The position numbers were made by a program, and so were the translations under genes. Positions 1-8,777 of a stretch of 64,000 nt of DNA are shown piece after piece. Position 1 is the first letter of the stretch. Every line of letters begins with the position of its first letter. Origin of the DNA: Flavipsychrobacter sp. (GTDB lineage: Bacteria > Bacteroidota > Bacteroidia > Chitinophagales > Chitinophagaceae); contig JARLGY010000038.1 in assembly GCA_031292525.1 (NCBI GenBank), positions 53,379 to 117,378 of the forward strand, written 5' to 3'. The notes under the pieces were generated by a model that made no database searches, was not told the origin of the DNA, and was given only the letters and a program-made list of their open reading frames with translations.

Positions 1-683
1 CTACCATGTTTGCCCGCTACGACCGCATGGCAAAACAATTTTCGCGTGTCGGTAAGGAAATAGCCATTGCTGTAAAAAAAGGTGGCCCTGATCCTGATAC
101 CAACCCTATGCTGCGCCGCGTGATGCAGAATGCCAAGGGCTTTAACATGCCTAAGGATCGCATTGAAGCCGCCATTAAAAATGCAATGGGCAAAGACACC
201 AGCAACTATGACGAAGTGCTGTATGAGGGTTATGGCCCCCACGGTATTGCACTGCTGGTAGTTACTGCAACTGATAACACCACGCGTACTGTTGCCAATG
301 TGCGCTCTCATTTTAATAAAGGTGGTGGCACGCTGGGTAATAGCGGTTCTGTAGCATTCATGTTCAAACACCTGGGGGTATTTAAGCTGAAGCCAGAAGG
401 TTTGAGCATAGAAGATATGGAACTGGAACTGATAGATGCAGGACTTGAAGAGCTTGGTGAAGATGCAGATGGCAATATAATAGTACGTTGCGGTTTCAGC
501 GATTTTGGTAACATGCAGAAAGCGCTTGAAGATAAAGGGATCACACCAATATCGTCTGAACTGGAGTACGTACCGATGAACACAGTGGCAATAAGCGAAG
601 AACAATCTGAAGATATTTTCAAGCTGATAGCGCGATTGGAGGAAGATGATGATGTGCAACAGGTGTTTCATAATATGGCATAA
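1..683 (+). CDS. yebC: YebC/PmpR family protein, 5' end cut by window edge
   Basis: YebC/PmpR-family protein, known as a DNA-binding regulator and, more recently, as a factor that helps ribosomes through difficult proline stretches; cytoplasmic. The visible part begins in the conserved N-terminal domain (MAKQFSRVGKEIAIAVKKGG, then NAKGFNMPKDRIEAAI) and continues through the family hallmark YEGYGPHG and GTLGNSGSVAFMF to an acidic C-terminus. Full-length members have about ten more residues before the ATG at position 6, and the frame is open to the window edge, so the real start lies outside. A hairpin terminator follows, then rlmB on the same strand. Assignment is secure; the regulatory role in this organism is unknown. 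Confidence 0.93.
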   Translation, partial: TMFARYDRMAKQFSRVGKEIAIAVKKGGPDPDTNPMLRRVMQNAKGFNMPKDRIEAAIKNAMGKDTSNYDEVLYEGYGPHGIALLVVTATDNTTRTVANVRSHFNKGGGTLGNSGSVAFMFKHLGVFKLKPEGLSIEDMELELIDAGLEELGEDADGNIIVRCGFSDFGNMQKALEDKGITPISSELEYVPMNTVAISEEQSEDIFKLIARLEEDDDVQQVFHNMA

Positions 684-704
684 TTAGCGTTTAATAATAA
701 TAGT

Positions 705-737
705 AATAGCGGTGTGCCTCCTGCGCACCGCTATTTT
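705..737 (+). terminator. Rho-independent terminator after yebC
   Basis: A 13-bp stem (705-717 with 723-735, one G-T wobble) with a 5-nt loop is followed by TTTT. It sits 22 bp past the yebC stop codon and well before rlmB, so it probably separates the two transcripts. Confidence 0.75.
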
Positions 738-775
738 AGTGTATAGAGTTATAGTTTTTTAATAAGTTTACATTT

Positions 776-1534
776 ATGAAGCCAGCACGTTCATCTTTAC
801 CATTGTTGATAGGCCGCAAGCCAGTACTTGAAGCCTTGCAGCAGGGTAGTGGTATAGAAAAGATATTTTTGCTGCGCACAGCTGTGGGACCAGAGATAAA
901 TACCATTAAGCAATTGGCCCGCGAGTATAACGTACCCATAAGCCAGGTGCCTGTTGAAAAACTGCAGGGTATGACACAAGCATCGCACCAGGGCGTGGTA
1001 GCATGGGGCAGCTTGCTGGAATATGTGGAACTGCAGGCCGCTATATCGCACGTAGTTGATGCAGGTAAAGTGCCTTTATTTATGTTGCTGGATGGGGTTA
1101 CAGATGTGCGTAATGTTGGTGCTATAGCACGTAGCGTACTGTGTTGTGGTGCACATGGCCTTATATTGCCTACATCGCACGTGGCCAGTCTTACCGAGGA
1201 AGCGGTGAAAACATCTGCAGGGGCATTAAGTAAGATCATGCTTTGTCGTATCCCATCGGTACCTCAGGCTATTGATATTTTAAGGCTAAACGGCATACAG
1301 ATATTGGGTACGTTTATGAAGGGCAGCGTTCCTGTTTACGAAAGCGACCTGACCATACCCACAGTAATAGTAATGGGTGGAGAAGATACAGGTATTAGCA
1401 AAGATGTACTGAAACGTGCCGACCAGCTGATACACTTACCTATGGTGGGTGGTTTTGATTCTCTTAATGTTTCCGTAGCAGCCGGCATGGTGCTCTACGA
1501 ATCGCTCAGGCAGCGGCTGGTATCTGCTGTTTAA
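776..1534 (+). CDS. rlmB: TrmH-family 23S rRNA 2'-O-methyltransferase (RlmB type)
   Basis: SpoU/TrmH-family methyltransferase that transfers a methyl group from S-adenosylmethionine to a ribose 2'-OH, most likely of 23S rRNA (RlmB branch). At 252 residues it has the usual two-part form: an L30e-like substrate-binding N-terminus (about 1-80), then the knotted SPOUT domain. The three family motifs are visible: DVRNVGAIAR (residues 110-119), GGEDTG (201-206) and SLNVSVAAG (229-237). It starts at an ATG 92 bp after the yebC stop and is followed by the cobalamin riboswitch region. The exact target nucleotide is inferred from the subfamily. Another TrmH-family gene lies near 34.3 kb. Confidence 0.9.
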   Translation: MKPARSSLPLLIGRKPVLEALQQGSGIEKIFLLRTAVGPEINTIKQLAREYNVPISQVPVEKLQGMTQASHQGVVAWGSLLEYVELQAAISHVVDAGKVPLFMLLDGVTDVRNVGAIARSVLCCGAHGLILPTSHVASLTEEAVKTSAGALSKIMLCRIPSVPQAIDILRLNGIQILGTFMKGSVPVYESDLTIPTVIVMGGEDTGISKDVLKRADQLIHLPMVGGFDSLNVSVAAGMVLYESLRQRLVSAV

Positions 1535-1539
1535 TTTAA

Positions 1540-1572
1540 TTTGTCTTTTTATTTGCAACTTTTATACATTTG
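1540..1572 (+). promoter_or_regulatory. Candidate Bacteroidota promoter for the B12 operon
   Basis: TTTG at 1540-1543 and TACATTTG at 1565-1572 match the Bacteroidota -33 (TTTG) and -7 (TAnnTTTG) elements, with a 21-bp spacer. A start site just downstream would place the riboswitch at the very beginning of the transcript. Sequence match only. Confidence 0.55.
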
Positions 1573-1580
1573 CACCAACA

Positions 1581-1778
1581 ACGGTTTCCTATAATAAGAA
1601 CGTGATAAACTTTCTTATTAAGGAATGAAAAGGGAACCAGGTGAAAATCCTGGACATTACCCGATGCTGTAAGCTTCAACAACAAAACCTTTTGTTACCT
1701 GTATTGCCACTGTTATACTTCGGTTGACGGGAAGGCGCAAAAGGCGAAGCGAGTCAGAAGACCTGCCATTGTTACAAT
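1581..1778 (+). promoter_or_regulatory. Cobalamin (adenosylcobalamin-type) riboswitch
   Basis: The order of conserved blocks fits the cobalamin riboswitch: AGGGAACCAGGTGAAAATCC (from 1631) and CCGATGCTGTAA in the central core, the B12-box core GCCACTG at 1706-1712, CGGGAAGG near 1728, and GAGTCAGAAGACCTGCC at 1751-1767. It lies between rlmB and a run of five same-strand genes ending in a BtuB-type receptor. By family behaviour, bound cobalamin would lower expression of the downstream uptake genes. The outer boundaries are approximate, and the expression platform up to the first start codon at 1910 has not been resolved. Confidence 0.93.
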
Positions 1779-1909
1779 TACTTATCAAACTGCTTTCGGG
1801 AAAAAAAGCACGGGTAAGATGAAGGTCTTCGTGTGCATGCACATGTTCTCCTTCTCTTTCTGTTTTATTCCTGCGGCATATTTTGGAAACATTTTAAACC
1901 AACATACCA

Positions 1910-2893
1910 ATGCGCAGAATTACACTTTTAGTTTTATTTTTTGCCGCTATCATCGTGCGGTCAACAGCACAGACAACTGCAACATTCGAAGACCTGAACC
2001 TCTCGAAAAACGATACGTTCTATGTTAACTATACAGCGCCAGGTACTGACGTTGGGTTTATAGATGGCCTTTGTTATTTCCCTTGTGAGTATGATACTGC
2101 TTACGGTTACTCTTTCTGGGGTTCAGGCTTTGTATATAGCAATATGCGCGATACAGTTACCAGTGGGCTGGCTAATGAGTATGCAGCTAGTACAGACAGT
2201 GGCTACCATTCAAAAACCTATGTTGTGGCAACAGGGGAAGAGAATTATATAAATCTGCTAAGCACTGCAAAAAACAAACCATTGCAGAGTGTTTATATAA
2301 CTAATGCTACATACGCACATAACAGTATGCGCGATGGTGATCAATTTGCTAAAAAATTCGCTACCGGCGACTGGTTCAAACTTGTGATAAGCGGTTACGG
2401 ACAAGATACCAATAAGATGCAGTTTTTAAGGGATACAGTAGAAGTTTACCTTGCTGATTTCCGCTCTGCAGATTCAACACAACATTATATACTTAATACA
2501 TGGAAGAATGTAAACCTTGCCAAACTGAAGGATGTTGATAGCGTTACATTCACTTTAAGCTCTTCCGATACCGGCGCTTATGGGATGAATACCCCGGCAT
2601 ACTTCTGCCTGGATAACCTGACTACTTTTGAAACATCAGCTTCAGTGGCCAATGTTTCTTCTTTTATTGCCAAGGTGTATCCTAATCCTGCTGCTAATAG
2701 TTTGTACGTATCTATTAAAGATAACTCTGTGCAGCAGCTTGTAGTTACAGATATGGCTGGCAGAACAATAAATAAAATACAAGTAAATGCGCCCGAAATG
2801 ACCATAAATACAGCATCGTTAGCTCCGGGAGTTTATATTTTGCAGCTATCAGGTATTGGCAGTACTGGTAGCGTACGTTTTGTAAAACAATAA
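1910..2893 (+). CDS. DUF4465 secreted protein with T9SS sorting domain, B12 locus
   Basis: Secreted protein of 327 residues. Residues 1-21 form a signal peptide ending in STAQ. Residues about 25-240 match DUF4465: SGFVYSN, a TDSGYHSKTYVVA stretch, NATYAHNSMRDGDQFAKKF, a DWFKL segment and TPAYFCLDNL. From about 255 on, VYPNPAANSLYVS through PGVYILQL to the VRFVKQ end is a type A T9SS sorting domain, so it should cross the outer membrane by T9SS. It is the first gene after the cobalamin riboswitch. DUF4465 proteins commonly accompany B12 transport genes in Bacteroidota, and a surface B12-binding role like that described for BtuH proteins is the best inference. A tandem paralogue follows. Confidence 0.85.
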   Translation: MRRITLLVLFFAAIIVRSTAQTTATFEDLNLSKNDTFYVNYTAPGTDVGFIDGLCYFPCEYDTAYGYSFWGSGFVYSNMRDTVTSGLANEYAASTDSGYHSKTYVVATGEENYINLLSTAKNKPLQSVYITNATYAHNSMRDGDQFAKKFATGDWFKLVISGYGQDTNKMQFLRDTVEVYLADFRSADSTQHYILNTWKNVNLAKLKDVDSVTFTLSSSDTGAYGMNTPAYFCLDNLTTFETSASVANVSSFIAKVYPNPAANSLYVSIKDNSVQQLVVTDMAGRTINKIQVNAPEMTINTASLAPGVYILQLSGIGSTGSVRFVKQ

Positions 2894-2923
2894 GTTTGCG
2901 AAGTACACTATCTTCGCAAACTT
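2892..2923 (+). terminator. Intra-operon hairpin
   Basis: A perfect 12-bp stem (2892-2903 with 2912-2923) with an 8-nt loop begins at the stop codon of the first DUF4465 gene. The following run of T is weak, so partial termination or protection of the upstream mRNA is as likely as full termination. Confidence 0.5.
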
Positions 2924-2974
2924 TATGCTATTTCCTATAGCATTCATTTGCAAAAAGTATTAAATAACTAAACC

Positions 2975-4054
2975 ATGCGCCGGATTACTCTGTTGATTTT
3001 GTTTTTTGTTGCAACTGTTACACGCTTAAGCGCGCAAACAGTTTCTGATTTTGAAAGCCAATTCCTGCCTACTGCAGATACATTTTACGTAGATGCATCT
3101 TACCCGGGCATGGACAATGGTTTTTATGACGGGTTTATTTACTACCCGTGTGTGTATGATACCACATGGCAAATTGAAACAGTGAACAGTGTACAAGACA
3201 CGGTGGTGATACCACAATGGAATAGTGGGTTTGTATATAGCAATGTGCGCAATATAATAGCAGACACTATTACCAACCAGGCAGCAGCAATTACCGACAG
3301 CGGTTATCTTTCTAATACTTATGCGGTAGCAAAAGGGAACCAAACTTATGTAAGGCTTGTTGGTCCCGGAAGTGATGTGCCACTTAGAAGCATGATGATC
3401 ACCAACTCAACCTACGCTTATTTAAACATGCGTGATGGTAAGAATGGCTCAAAAAAATTCGGTGGAACTACAGGCACTGACCCTGATTATTTAAAGCTGG
3501 AGATAGCGGGCTATGGTCCGGATAAGAATGGGAATGCACTACTCATCGATACAACTTCCATTTACCTCGCAAATTTTTCCTCATCACAGCATTTTGTAGT
3601 TGACTGGCAATATGTAGACCTTTCGGCAATGGGGGTACTTTATAGTGATACTGCTTTGAAATTAATAGATTCTGCTGACCTCATGAAACGCCATGTAGAT
3701 AGCCTTACTTTTACACTGGTATCTTCAGACAACAGTGTTAACGCTATGGCGGCTCACTCGTATTTCTGTATAGATAACCTAACTACAAATGAATCCCTGA
3801 ATTCTGTAAAGAATGTGACTGGTTATGTAGCTAAGGTGTATCCTAACCCGGCAACCAATGTACTCTATATATCTCTGAAAGATAATGCAGTGCAGCAACT
3901 TGTAGTTTTTGATATGGCAGGCCATATGGTTACCAGTACGCCGGTGAATAGCACAGAAATGCAGATCAATACATCAGGTTATAGTCCCGGTACATATATA
4001 TTAAAGTTGCTGGGCGCTGGCAATAGCGCTACAGTACGTTTTGTAAAGCAATAG
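2975..4054 (+). CDS. DUF4465 secreted protein with T9SS sorting domain, second copy
   Basis: Paralogue of the preceding gene, 359 residues. The signal peptide (MRRITLLILFFVATVTRLSA) and the C-terminal T9SS sorting domain (VYPNPATNVLYISLKDNAV to VRFVKQ) are nearly the same as in the first copy; the DUF4465 middle (SGFVYSNVRN, ITDSGYLSNTYAVA, NSTYAYLNMRDG, HSYFCIDNLTTNE) is more diverged and has extra loops, for example near residues 60-75. The pair looks like an old tandem duplication in which the secretion signals stayed similar. A substrate-binding role at the cell surface in cobalamin capture is inferred from the family and from its place in the riboswitch-controlled operon. The next gene starts 3 bp after the stop. 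Confidence 0.85.
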   Translation: MRRITLLILFFVATVTRLSAQTVSDFESQFLPTADTFYVDASYPGMDNGFYDGFIYYPCVYDTTWQIETVNSVQDTVVIPQWNSGFVYSNVRNIIADTITNQAAAITDSGYLSNTYAVAKGNQTYVRLVGPGSDVPLRSMMITNSTYAYLNMRDGKNGSKKFGGTTGTDPDYLKLEIAGYGPDKNGNALLIDTTSIYLANFSSSQHFVVDWQYVDLSAMGVLYSDTALKLIDSADLMKRHVDSLTFTLVSSDNSVNAMAAHSYFCIDNLTTNESLNSVKNVTGYVAKVYPNPATNVLYISLKDNAVQQLVVFDMAGHMVTSTPVNSTEMQINTSGYSPGTYILKLLGAGNSATVRFVKQ

Positions 4055-4057
4055 ATC

Positions 4058-5068
4058 ATGAAGTACTACATTCTTATCATATTTGCTTGCTGCCTTTCTT
4101 GTGGTGCATACGCGCAGTATGCACCACAGGCTGGCATAGCAGGCAGCGCCGCCATTGCGGCAACATCGGGTAAGTTTGTGGGCTGGGCTACGGGCTGTAC
4201 TATAAAAAGAGGATACAAGAATATCGCTGTACCCGATTCTGGCTATGCATCAGAAGGTGATAGCAGCATGGCTATTGGACCGAGCGATGTTTCTGTTGTA
4301 AGTCTTGGCGACAGCGGAGTAGCAGACCTTACTTTTGCTGCGCCTATATATAATGGTGATGGCCCCGACTTTGCGGTTTTTGAAAATGGTTTTACCAATC
4401 CTGCCGATCCTGCACAGGCTTATCTTGAGTTGGCTTTTGTAGAGGTAAGCTCTGATGGTGTTCACTATTTCCGTTTCCCGGCTACTTCAAATACACAGAT
4501 CACCACTCAGATAGCAGGGGTAGGCCAGTATATGGATGCCAGTTTACTAAACAACCTTGCGGGCAAGTATATCGCACGTTATGGTACGCCTTTCGATTTG
4601 GAAGATCTTGCAGGAACAAGTGGACTAGATGTAAATAATATTACTCATGTGCGCGTAGTGGATGTTGTGGGCGATATAGGCTCACACGCATGTAAAGACA
4701 ATACAGGCAAAACAGTAAATGACCCTTATCCTACTCCATATGCCACTGGTGGCTTCGACCTGGATGCCGTTGGTGTAATAAGGCAGGTAGGTGTTCCTAA
4801 TACGGGCGTATCAGGAACAATGAATACGGCTGAGGTGCGTGTTTATCCCAATCCCGCTACTGATGAAATAAATATTGCGGTAGCAGACCCAGCACAAATG
4901 CAACTTGCTGTGCTAACAGATGTGACAGGTAAAATGGTTGCCCGGTTAAATTTGCAGCAGTCGAACAAAATTGTGATTAAGGGATACAGTGCCGGTATCT
5001 ACTACTTAGTGATGCAGGATATTAATGGAAGAAAATGGGTAGAAAAGATCATAAAATTGCAGGATTAG
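4058..5068 (+). CDS. Secreted surface protein with T9SS sorting domain, B12 locus
   Basis: Protein of 336 residues with a signal peptide (ends AYAQ), a globular domain of about 230 residues and a C-terminal T9SS sorting domain (VYPNPATDEINIAV through SAGIYYLVMQD). The globular part carries motifs of a conserved Bacteroidota surface-protein family I cannot name by Pfam: GPDFAVFENGF, FVEVSSDGVHYFRFP, HVRVVDVVGDIG and GGFDLDAVGVI, reminiscent of a jelly-roll carbohydrate-binding fold. It follows the second DUF4465 gene by 3 bp and overlaps the next gene by 34 bp, so it belongs to the riboswitch operon. A part in capturing B12 or a B12-carrying complex is inference from context only. Confidence 0.8.
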   Translation: MKYYILIIFACCLSCGAYAQYAPQAGIAGSAAIAATSGKFVGWATGCTIKRGYKNIAVPDSGYASEGDSSMAIGPSDVSVVSLGDSGVADLTFAAPIYNGDGPDFAVFENGFTNPADPAQAYLELAFVEVSSDGVHYFRFPATSNTQITTQIAGVGQYMDASLLNNLAGKYIARYGTPFDLEDLAGTSGLDVNNITHVRVVDVVGDIGSHACKDNTGKTVNDPYPTPYATGGFDLDAVGVIRQVGVPNTGVSGTMNTAEVRVYPNPATDEINIAVADPAQMQLAVLTDVTGKMVARLNLQQSNKIVIKGYSAGIYYLVMQDINGRKWVEKIIKLQD

Positions 5069-6117
5069 TCACTGCACTGCTCGTGCTTTTTTCGGCATGT
5101 AAAAAAGACAGTCCAAGCAATAATTGTTGCGGTACACTTCCTGTAAAAGACTCAGAGAATGTTTATATTGTCTGCGAGGGTCAGTACCAGGTAGGCGATG
5201 CATCTCTTTATCTCTACAATCTGAGAACCGATAGTGTATATGGCGATATCTACAAAACTGTAAATGGTCAGGCCCTAGGCGATATCTTCCAAAGCATGCA
5301 GCTCATTGGTAATAACTTTTTCCTTTGCATCAATAATTCAAATAAGATAGTTGTTATCAACCGAAATACATGGCTACTTCAGGGTACTATAAATATTCCC
5401 CAACCAAGGTATATAGTAGCCGTTAGCGATACCCAGGCATATGTGTCTTCACTCTATAGTAAGAATGTGTATGTAATTAACCCGCAAACCCTTGCCGTAA
5501 AAGGTACTGTGGTAATGCCTTCTCTAAATCCTGAAGGTATGCTTGCTGTGAGCAATAATGTATATGTATGCACCTGGGACACTACTACTAAAAATATATA
5601 CACTATTAATGCCATTACAAACCATATAGTACAGACCATACCTGTGGCAGGCTACGCACCTGATGAGGTGCTACAGGACAATGAGCATAAATTATGGATA
5701 CTATCAGGTAACCAGCCTGATGGCAGGGTGGCCGCGTTTACGCAGGTTGACCCCACTACGGGACAGGTGTTGAAGTCAATGACCTTTCCAGCAGCAGCCA
5801 ATCCAATAAAGGCCATCATACACAACGACACCCTCTACTTTATTGAGGCAAATTACAATGGCGGTACCCAATACAATGGTGTTTACCGCATGCCTGTAAC
5901 CTCTGCTTCATTACCAACACAAACGTTTATACAGGCACAGCAAAACCAATACTTTTATGCGCTGGATATAGACCCGTTGGGCAATATTTACGTAGGCGAT
6001 CCTAAAGGTTTCAACCAGAAGGGAAGTGTTTCCATTTATCATACAGATGGTACCCTGTTCAAACAATTTAGTGTAGGCACAGGTCCAGGTCATTTTTATT
6101 TTGACTTTAATAACTAA
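5035..6117 (+). CDS. BtuG-like beta-propeller surface lipoprotein
   Basis: Predicted lipoprotein of 360 residues: the N-terminus MGRKDHKIAGLVTALLVLFSAC has a lipobox with Cys22. The rest is a YncE-like beta-propeller with repeated blades such as NKIVVINRNTWLLQGTINIP, KNVYVINPQTLAVKGTVVMP and NIYTINAITNHIVQTIPV. This is the build of BtuG, the surface lipoprotein that binds cobalamin tightly and caps BtuB in Bacteroides. Its position directly before a BtuB-type receptor (8-bp gap) and behind a cobalamin riboswitch supports that role. The start codon lies inside the preceding gene (34-bp overlap), which is needed to include the signal peptide. Binding residues were not checked. Confidence 0.82.
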   Translation: MGRKDHKIAGLVTALLVLFSACKKDSPSNNCCGTLPVKDSENVYIVCEGQYQVGDASLYLYNLRTDSVYGDIYKTVNGQALGDIFQSMQLIGNNFFLCINNSNKIVVINRNTWLLQGTINIPQPRYIVAVSDTQAYVSSLYSKNVYVINPQTLAVKGTVVMPSLNPEGMLAVSNNVYVCTWDTTTKNIYTINAITNHIVQTIPVAGYAPDEVLQDNEHKLWILSGNQPDGRVAAFTQVDPTTGQVLKSMTFPAAANPIKAIIHNDTLYFIEANYNGGTQYNGVYRMPVTSASLPTQTFIQAQQNQYFYALDIDPLGNIYVGDPKGFNQKGSVSIYHTDGTLFKQFSVGTGPGHFYFDFNN

Positions 6118-6125
6118 CAGGCTGC

Positions 6126-8048
6126 ATGGCATGGAGCGGCACATATAAGCCTGTAGTATTCGCAATACTATTATTCACATTTGCCATAAACTGTTTTGCT
6201 CAAAAAACAGATACGCTCCACGAATTTAAAGTGCGTGCTGCCAAAGCTCGGCATATATCTGCGGATGCCCGGCTAGATGTTTTTGCACCCGGGCAGAAAA
6301 TAATTACCATAGATAGCGCTGTATTGCAGCAATATCAATACCAGAGTATTGCCAGCCTGCTGGCGCAGCAGGCGCCTGTATTTATTAAGTCCTATGGTTT
6401 TAACAGCCTCGCTACACTCAATTTCAGGGGGGCTTCAGCAGCACAGTCATCGGTATTCTGGAATGGTGTACCCATACAAAATGCCGCGCTGGGTGTTACA
6501 GATGTATCGCTGCTGCCGGTATCCCTTATGGACAAGGTTAATATAGTGTATGGCGGTTCGTCTGCATTATGGGGCAGCGGTAATGTGGGTGGTGCACTGA
6601 TGCTTGAAAACGATATGCCTGTATTTGATAGTTTGCATACTGCTCTATCGGTATCTGCAGGGGCAGGCAGCTTTACACAGTATATGGGGGCATTAAAGGC
6701 TGCCTATAATAACAGAAGGTGGTTCTTCTCTCTAAACGCTTATGGACAGTCTGCCAAAGACAATTTCTCTTACACAGATCTTTCTGGGAGCACAAAAAAA
6801 ATGGTAAATGACGCCATGTATGGTGGTGGCGCTATTGCTGAAGCGGCATATCGCTTTGCAGATAAGAATGTCATTAGCCTTACAGCCTGGTATCAATACA
6901 ATAACCGCGATATTCCACCGGCACTTTTTGAAACAGATTCCCTCAAAAACAGTGTCAATAGTTCTTTACGTACGGTACTGCAGTGGAATAAAGAAACTAC
7001 AGGGAACAAATGGTACTTAAAGTCTTCATTTATTGCAGATAACATGGTTTACGATGATCCTGCTATATTGCTGCATGCTAATAATAGCACTTATCAATAT
7101 TACCAGGAAGCAGGTTGGCAGCATAAGTTAGATGACCATAACCAGTTCCTTATTTTCTTACCTACCCAGATTACATGGATGAAGATGGTGCCAGATACGC
7201 TTACCCGTAGTATTTTTAAAACCGCTATAGCCGGGGCTTACAATGTAAAGGCTTTTCACAACAGGTTGAATGCCGCAGTTAATGTCAGGGCCGAGATAGT
7301 AAACAGTACCTCTTTTCTATTACCGGGATTGGATGCATCTTACAAAGTTGCAGAATGGTTATCCCTGCGGGGCAATGTACAGCGCACCTACCGGACGCCA
7401 ACCCTTGATGAACTGTACTACGTACCGGGTGGTAATACTACCCTGAAACCGGAGCAAGGATGGAACGAGGATGCAGGGTATAGCATAAAGGTGAAAAAAG
7501 GTGCTTTTGTATTTCACCATGATCTTTCTGTATTTAACCGCAACATAAAAGATTGGATAGTTTGGTTTGGTGGCGCTATATGGACCCCTCATAATATAGC
7601 CCAGGTACATAGCCGTGGTGTAGAAACACAAAATGAGTTCTTATATACCGTAGGGCAGGTTATATTCCATATATCACTTAACACCAGCTATATTGTTGCC
7701 ACAACTACAAATAGCTACATACCCAACGATGGCAGTATAGGTAAGCAGATACCCTATACCCCCATTTATAATGGCCAGGCAAATGTTGGGCTTTCTTTTA
7801 AAGGGCTTTCCTTCAGTTACAATCATACCTATACGGGCTATCGTTATATAACTACTGATGAATCTGAATATTTGTCACCCTATCAAACAGGAAATATACA
7901 AGCAATGTATAATATAGTATGCAGCCGACCAATACTACTGCTGATGCAATGTAATAATGTGTGGAATAACAGGTATGCCGTTGTATCGGCGAGGCCTATG
8001 CCCGGAATAAATTACATTATTGGGGTAAAATTCACTATATTACAGTAA
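6126..8048 (+). CDS. btuB: TonB-dependent cobalamin receptor (BtuB type)
   Basis: Outer-membrane TonB-dependent receptor, 640 residues. A signal peptide (ending CFAQ) precedes a short N-terminal segment, the plug domain (about 60-160: LNFRGASAAQSSVFWNGVPI, VDVSLLPVS-like segment, VYGGSSALWGSGNVGGAL) and a barrel with a TPTLDELYYVPGG segment and a terminal aromatic-rich strand (IIGVKFTILQ). Energy would come from TonB-ExbBD, not in this window. The receptor class alone does not fix the substrate; the upstream cobalamin riboswitch and the adjacent BtuG-like lipoprotein point to vitamin B12. It is the last gene of the operon; inner-membrane BtuFCD genes are not seen here. Confidence 0.87.
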   Translation: MAWSGTYKPVVFAILLFTFAINCFAQKTDTLHEFKVRAAKARHISADARLDVFAPGQKIITIDSAVLQQYQYQSIASLLAQQAPVFIKSYGFNSLATLNFRGASAAQSSVFWNGVPIQNAALGVTDVSLLPVSLMDKVNIVYGGSSALWGSGNVGGALMLENDMPVFDSLHTALSVSAGAGSFTQYMGALKAAYNNRRWFFSLNAYGQSAKDNFSYTDLSGSTKKMVNDAMYGGGAIAEAAYRFADKNVISLTAWYQYNNRDIPPALFETDSLKNSVNSSLRTVLQWNKETTGNKWYLKSSFIADNMVYDDPAILLHANNSTYQYYQEAGWQHKLDDHNQFLIFLPTQITWMKMVPDTLTRSIFKTAIAGAYNVKAFHNRLNAAVNVRAEIVNSTSFLLPGLDASYKVAEWLSLRGNVQRTYRTPTLDELYYVPGGNTTLKPEQGWNEDAGYSIKVKKGAFVFHHDLSVFNRNIKDWIVWFGGAIWTPHNIAQVHSRGVETQNEFLYTVGQVIFHISLNTSYIVATTTNSYIPNDGSIGKQIPYTPIYNGQANVGLSFKGLSFSYNHTYTGYRYITTDESEYLSPYQTGNIQAMYNIVCSRPILLLMQCNNVWNNRYAVVSARPMPGINYIIGVKFTILQ

Positions 8049-8190
8049 GCAGTAAAAGAGCATTTTCCGGGTGTTTTTCGTCCTTTTTATGTTGTTTGAC
8101 TGTTAATTGCAGAAATATTAAACTTCCCGACCCAACCGTTTTGAGTTTAGGGTAGTCTATTAAATTGTTTATATTTTAAAAACCTCTTAC

Positions 8191-8766
8191 TTGCCTGTAG
8201 CTTTGGCTTATACTGTACCCGGTCAGACCAGTGAACTACAAGAACTCATTGATGGGTGTATCCGCAACGATCGGAACGCACAGGAGAAGATATATAAACT
8301 ATTTTATCCTAAAATGATGTCGCTTGTACGCAGGTATATAGACAGGGAAATGCAGGCAGAAGAGGTGTTGAACAATGGCTTTTTGAGAGCTTTTCAAAAA
8401 GTGGAGCAATATACCTTCAAGGGGTCTTTTGAAGGTTGGCTGAGAAAAATTGTATTTCATGCTGTTTCAGATTATGTGAAACAGAACGTGCAGTACAACG
8501 ATAAGGTGGTATTGATAGAAAAAGACCAGTTTGTGCAGAAGGATCATGCGGACAGGCTTTATTACGATCAGTTGTTACAATTAGTGGAAGCGTTGCCTGC
8601 ATCAACCCGGGCTGTGTTTAACATGTACGTAATGGAAGGTTATTCGCATAAGGAAATAGGTAAAATATTGAGTATAAGTGAAGGGACATCCAAGTGGCAT
8701 TTATCTGAAGGAAGAAGGGTGTTGAAGGAACGGATTGAAAAATTACAATTACATTTAAAACAATAA
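8191..8766 (+). CDS. ECF-type RNA polymerase sigma factor
   Basis: Extracytoplasmic-function sigma-70 factor of 191 residues. Region 2 is seen at about 25-95 (AQEKIYKLFYPKMMSLVRRY, the AEEVLNNGFLRAFQKV -10-recognition part and FEGWLRKIVFHAVSDY) and region 4 at about 125-185 (LPASTRAVFNMYVMEGYSHKEIGKIL, the HTH that reads -35). The frame has no ATG before region 2, so a TTG start at 8191 (or 8203) is proposed. The next gene begins 11 bp downstream and probably encodes its membrane partner, giving an autoregulated signalling pair. Target genes are unknown. Confidence 0.9.
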   Translation: MPVALAYTVPGQTSELQELIDGCIRNDRNAQEKIYKLFYPKMMSLVRRYIDREMQAEEVLNNGFLRAFQKVEQYTFKGSFEGWLRKIVFHAVSDYVKQNVQYNDKVVLIEKDQFVQKDHADRLYYDQLLQLVEALPASTRAVFNMYVMEGYSHKEIGKILSISEGTSKWHLSEGRRVLKERIEKLQLHLKQ

Positions 8767-8777
8767 ATTTTATCCAA

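Noticed and set aside
1819..2028. Short plus-strand open frame between riboswitch and first DUF4465 gene
   Set aside because: It overlaps the true gene start in another frame and lacks protein-like features; a leader peptide cannot be shown.
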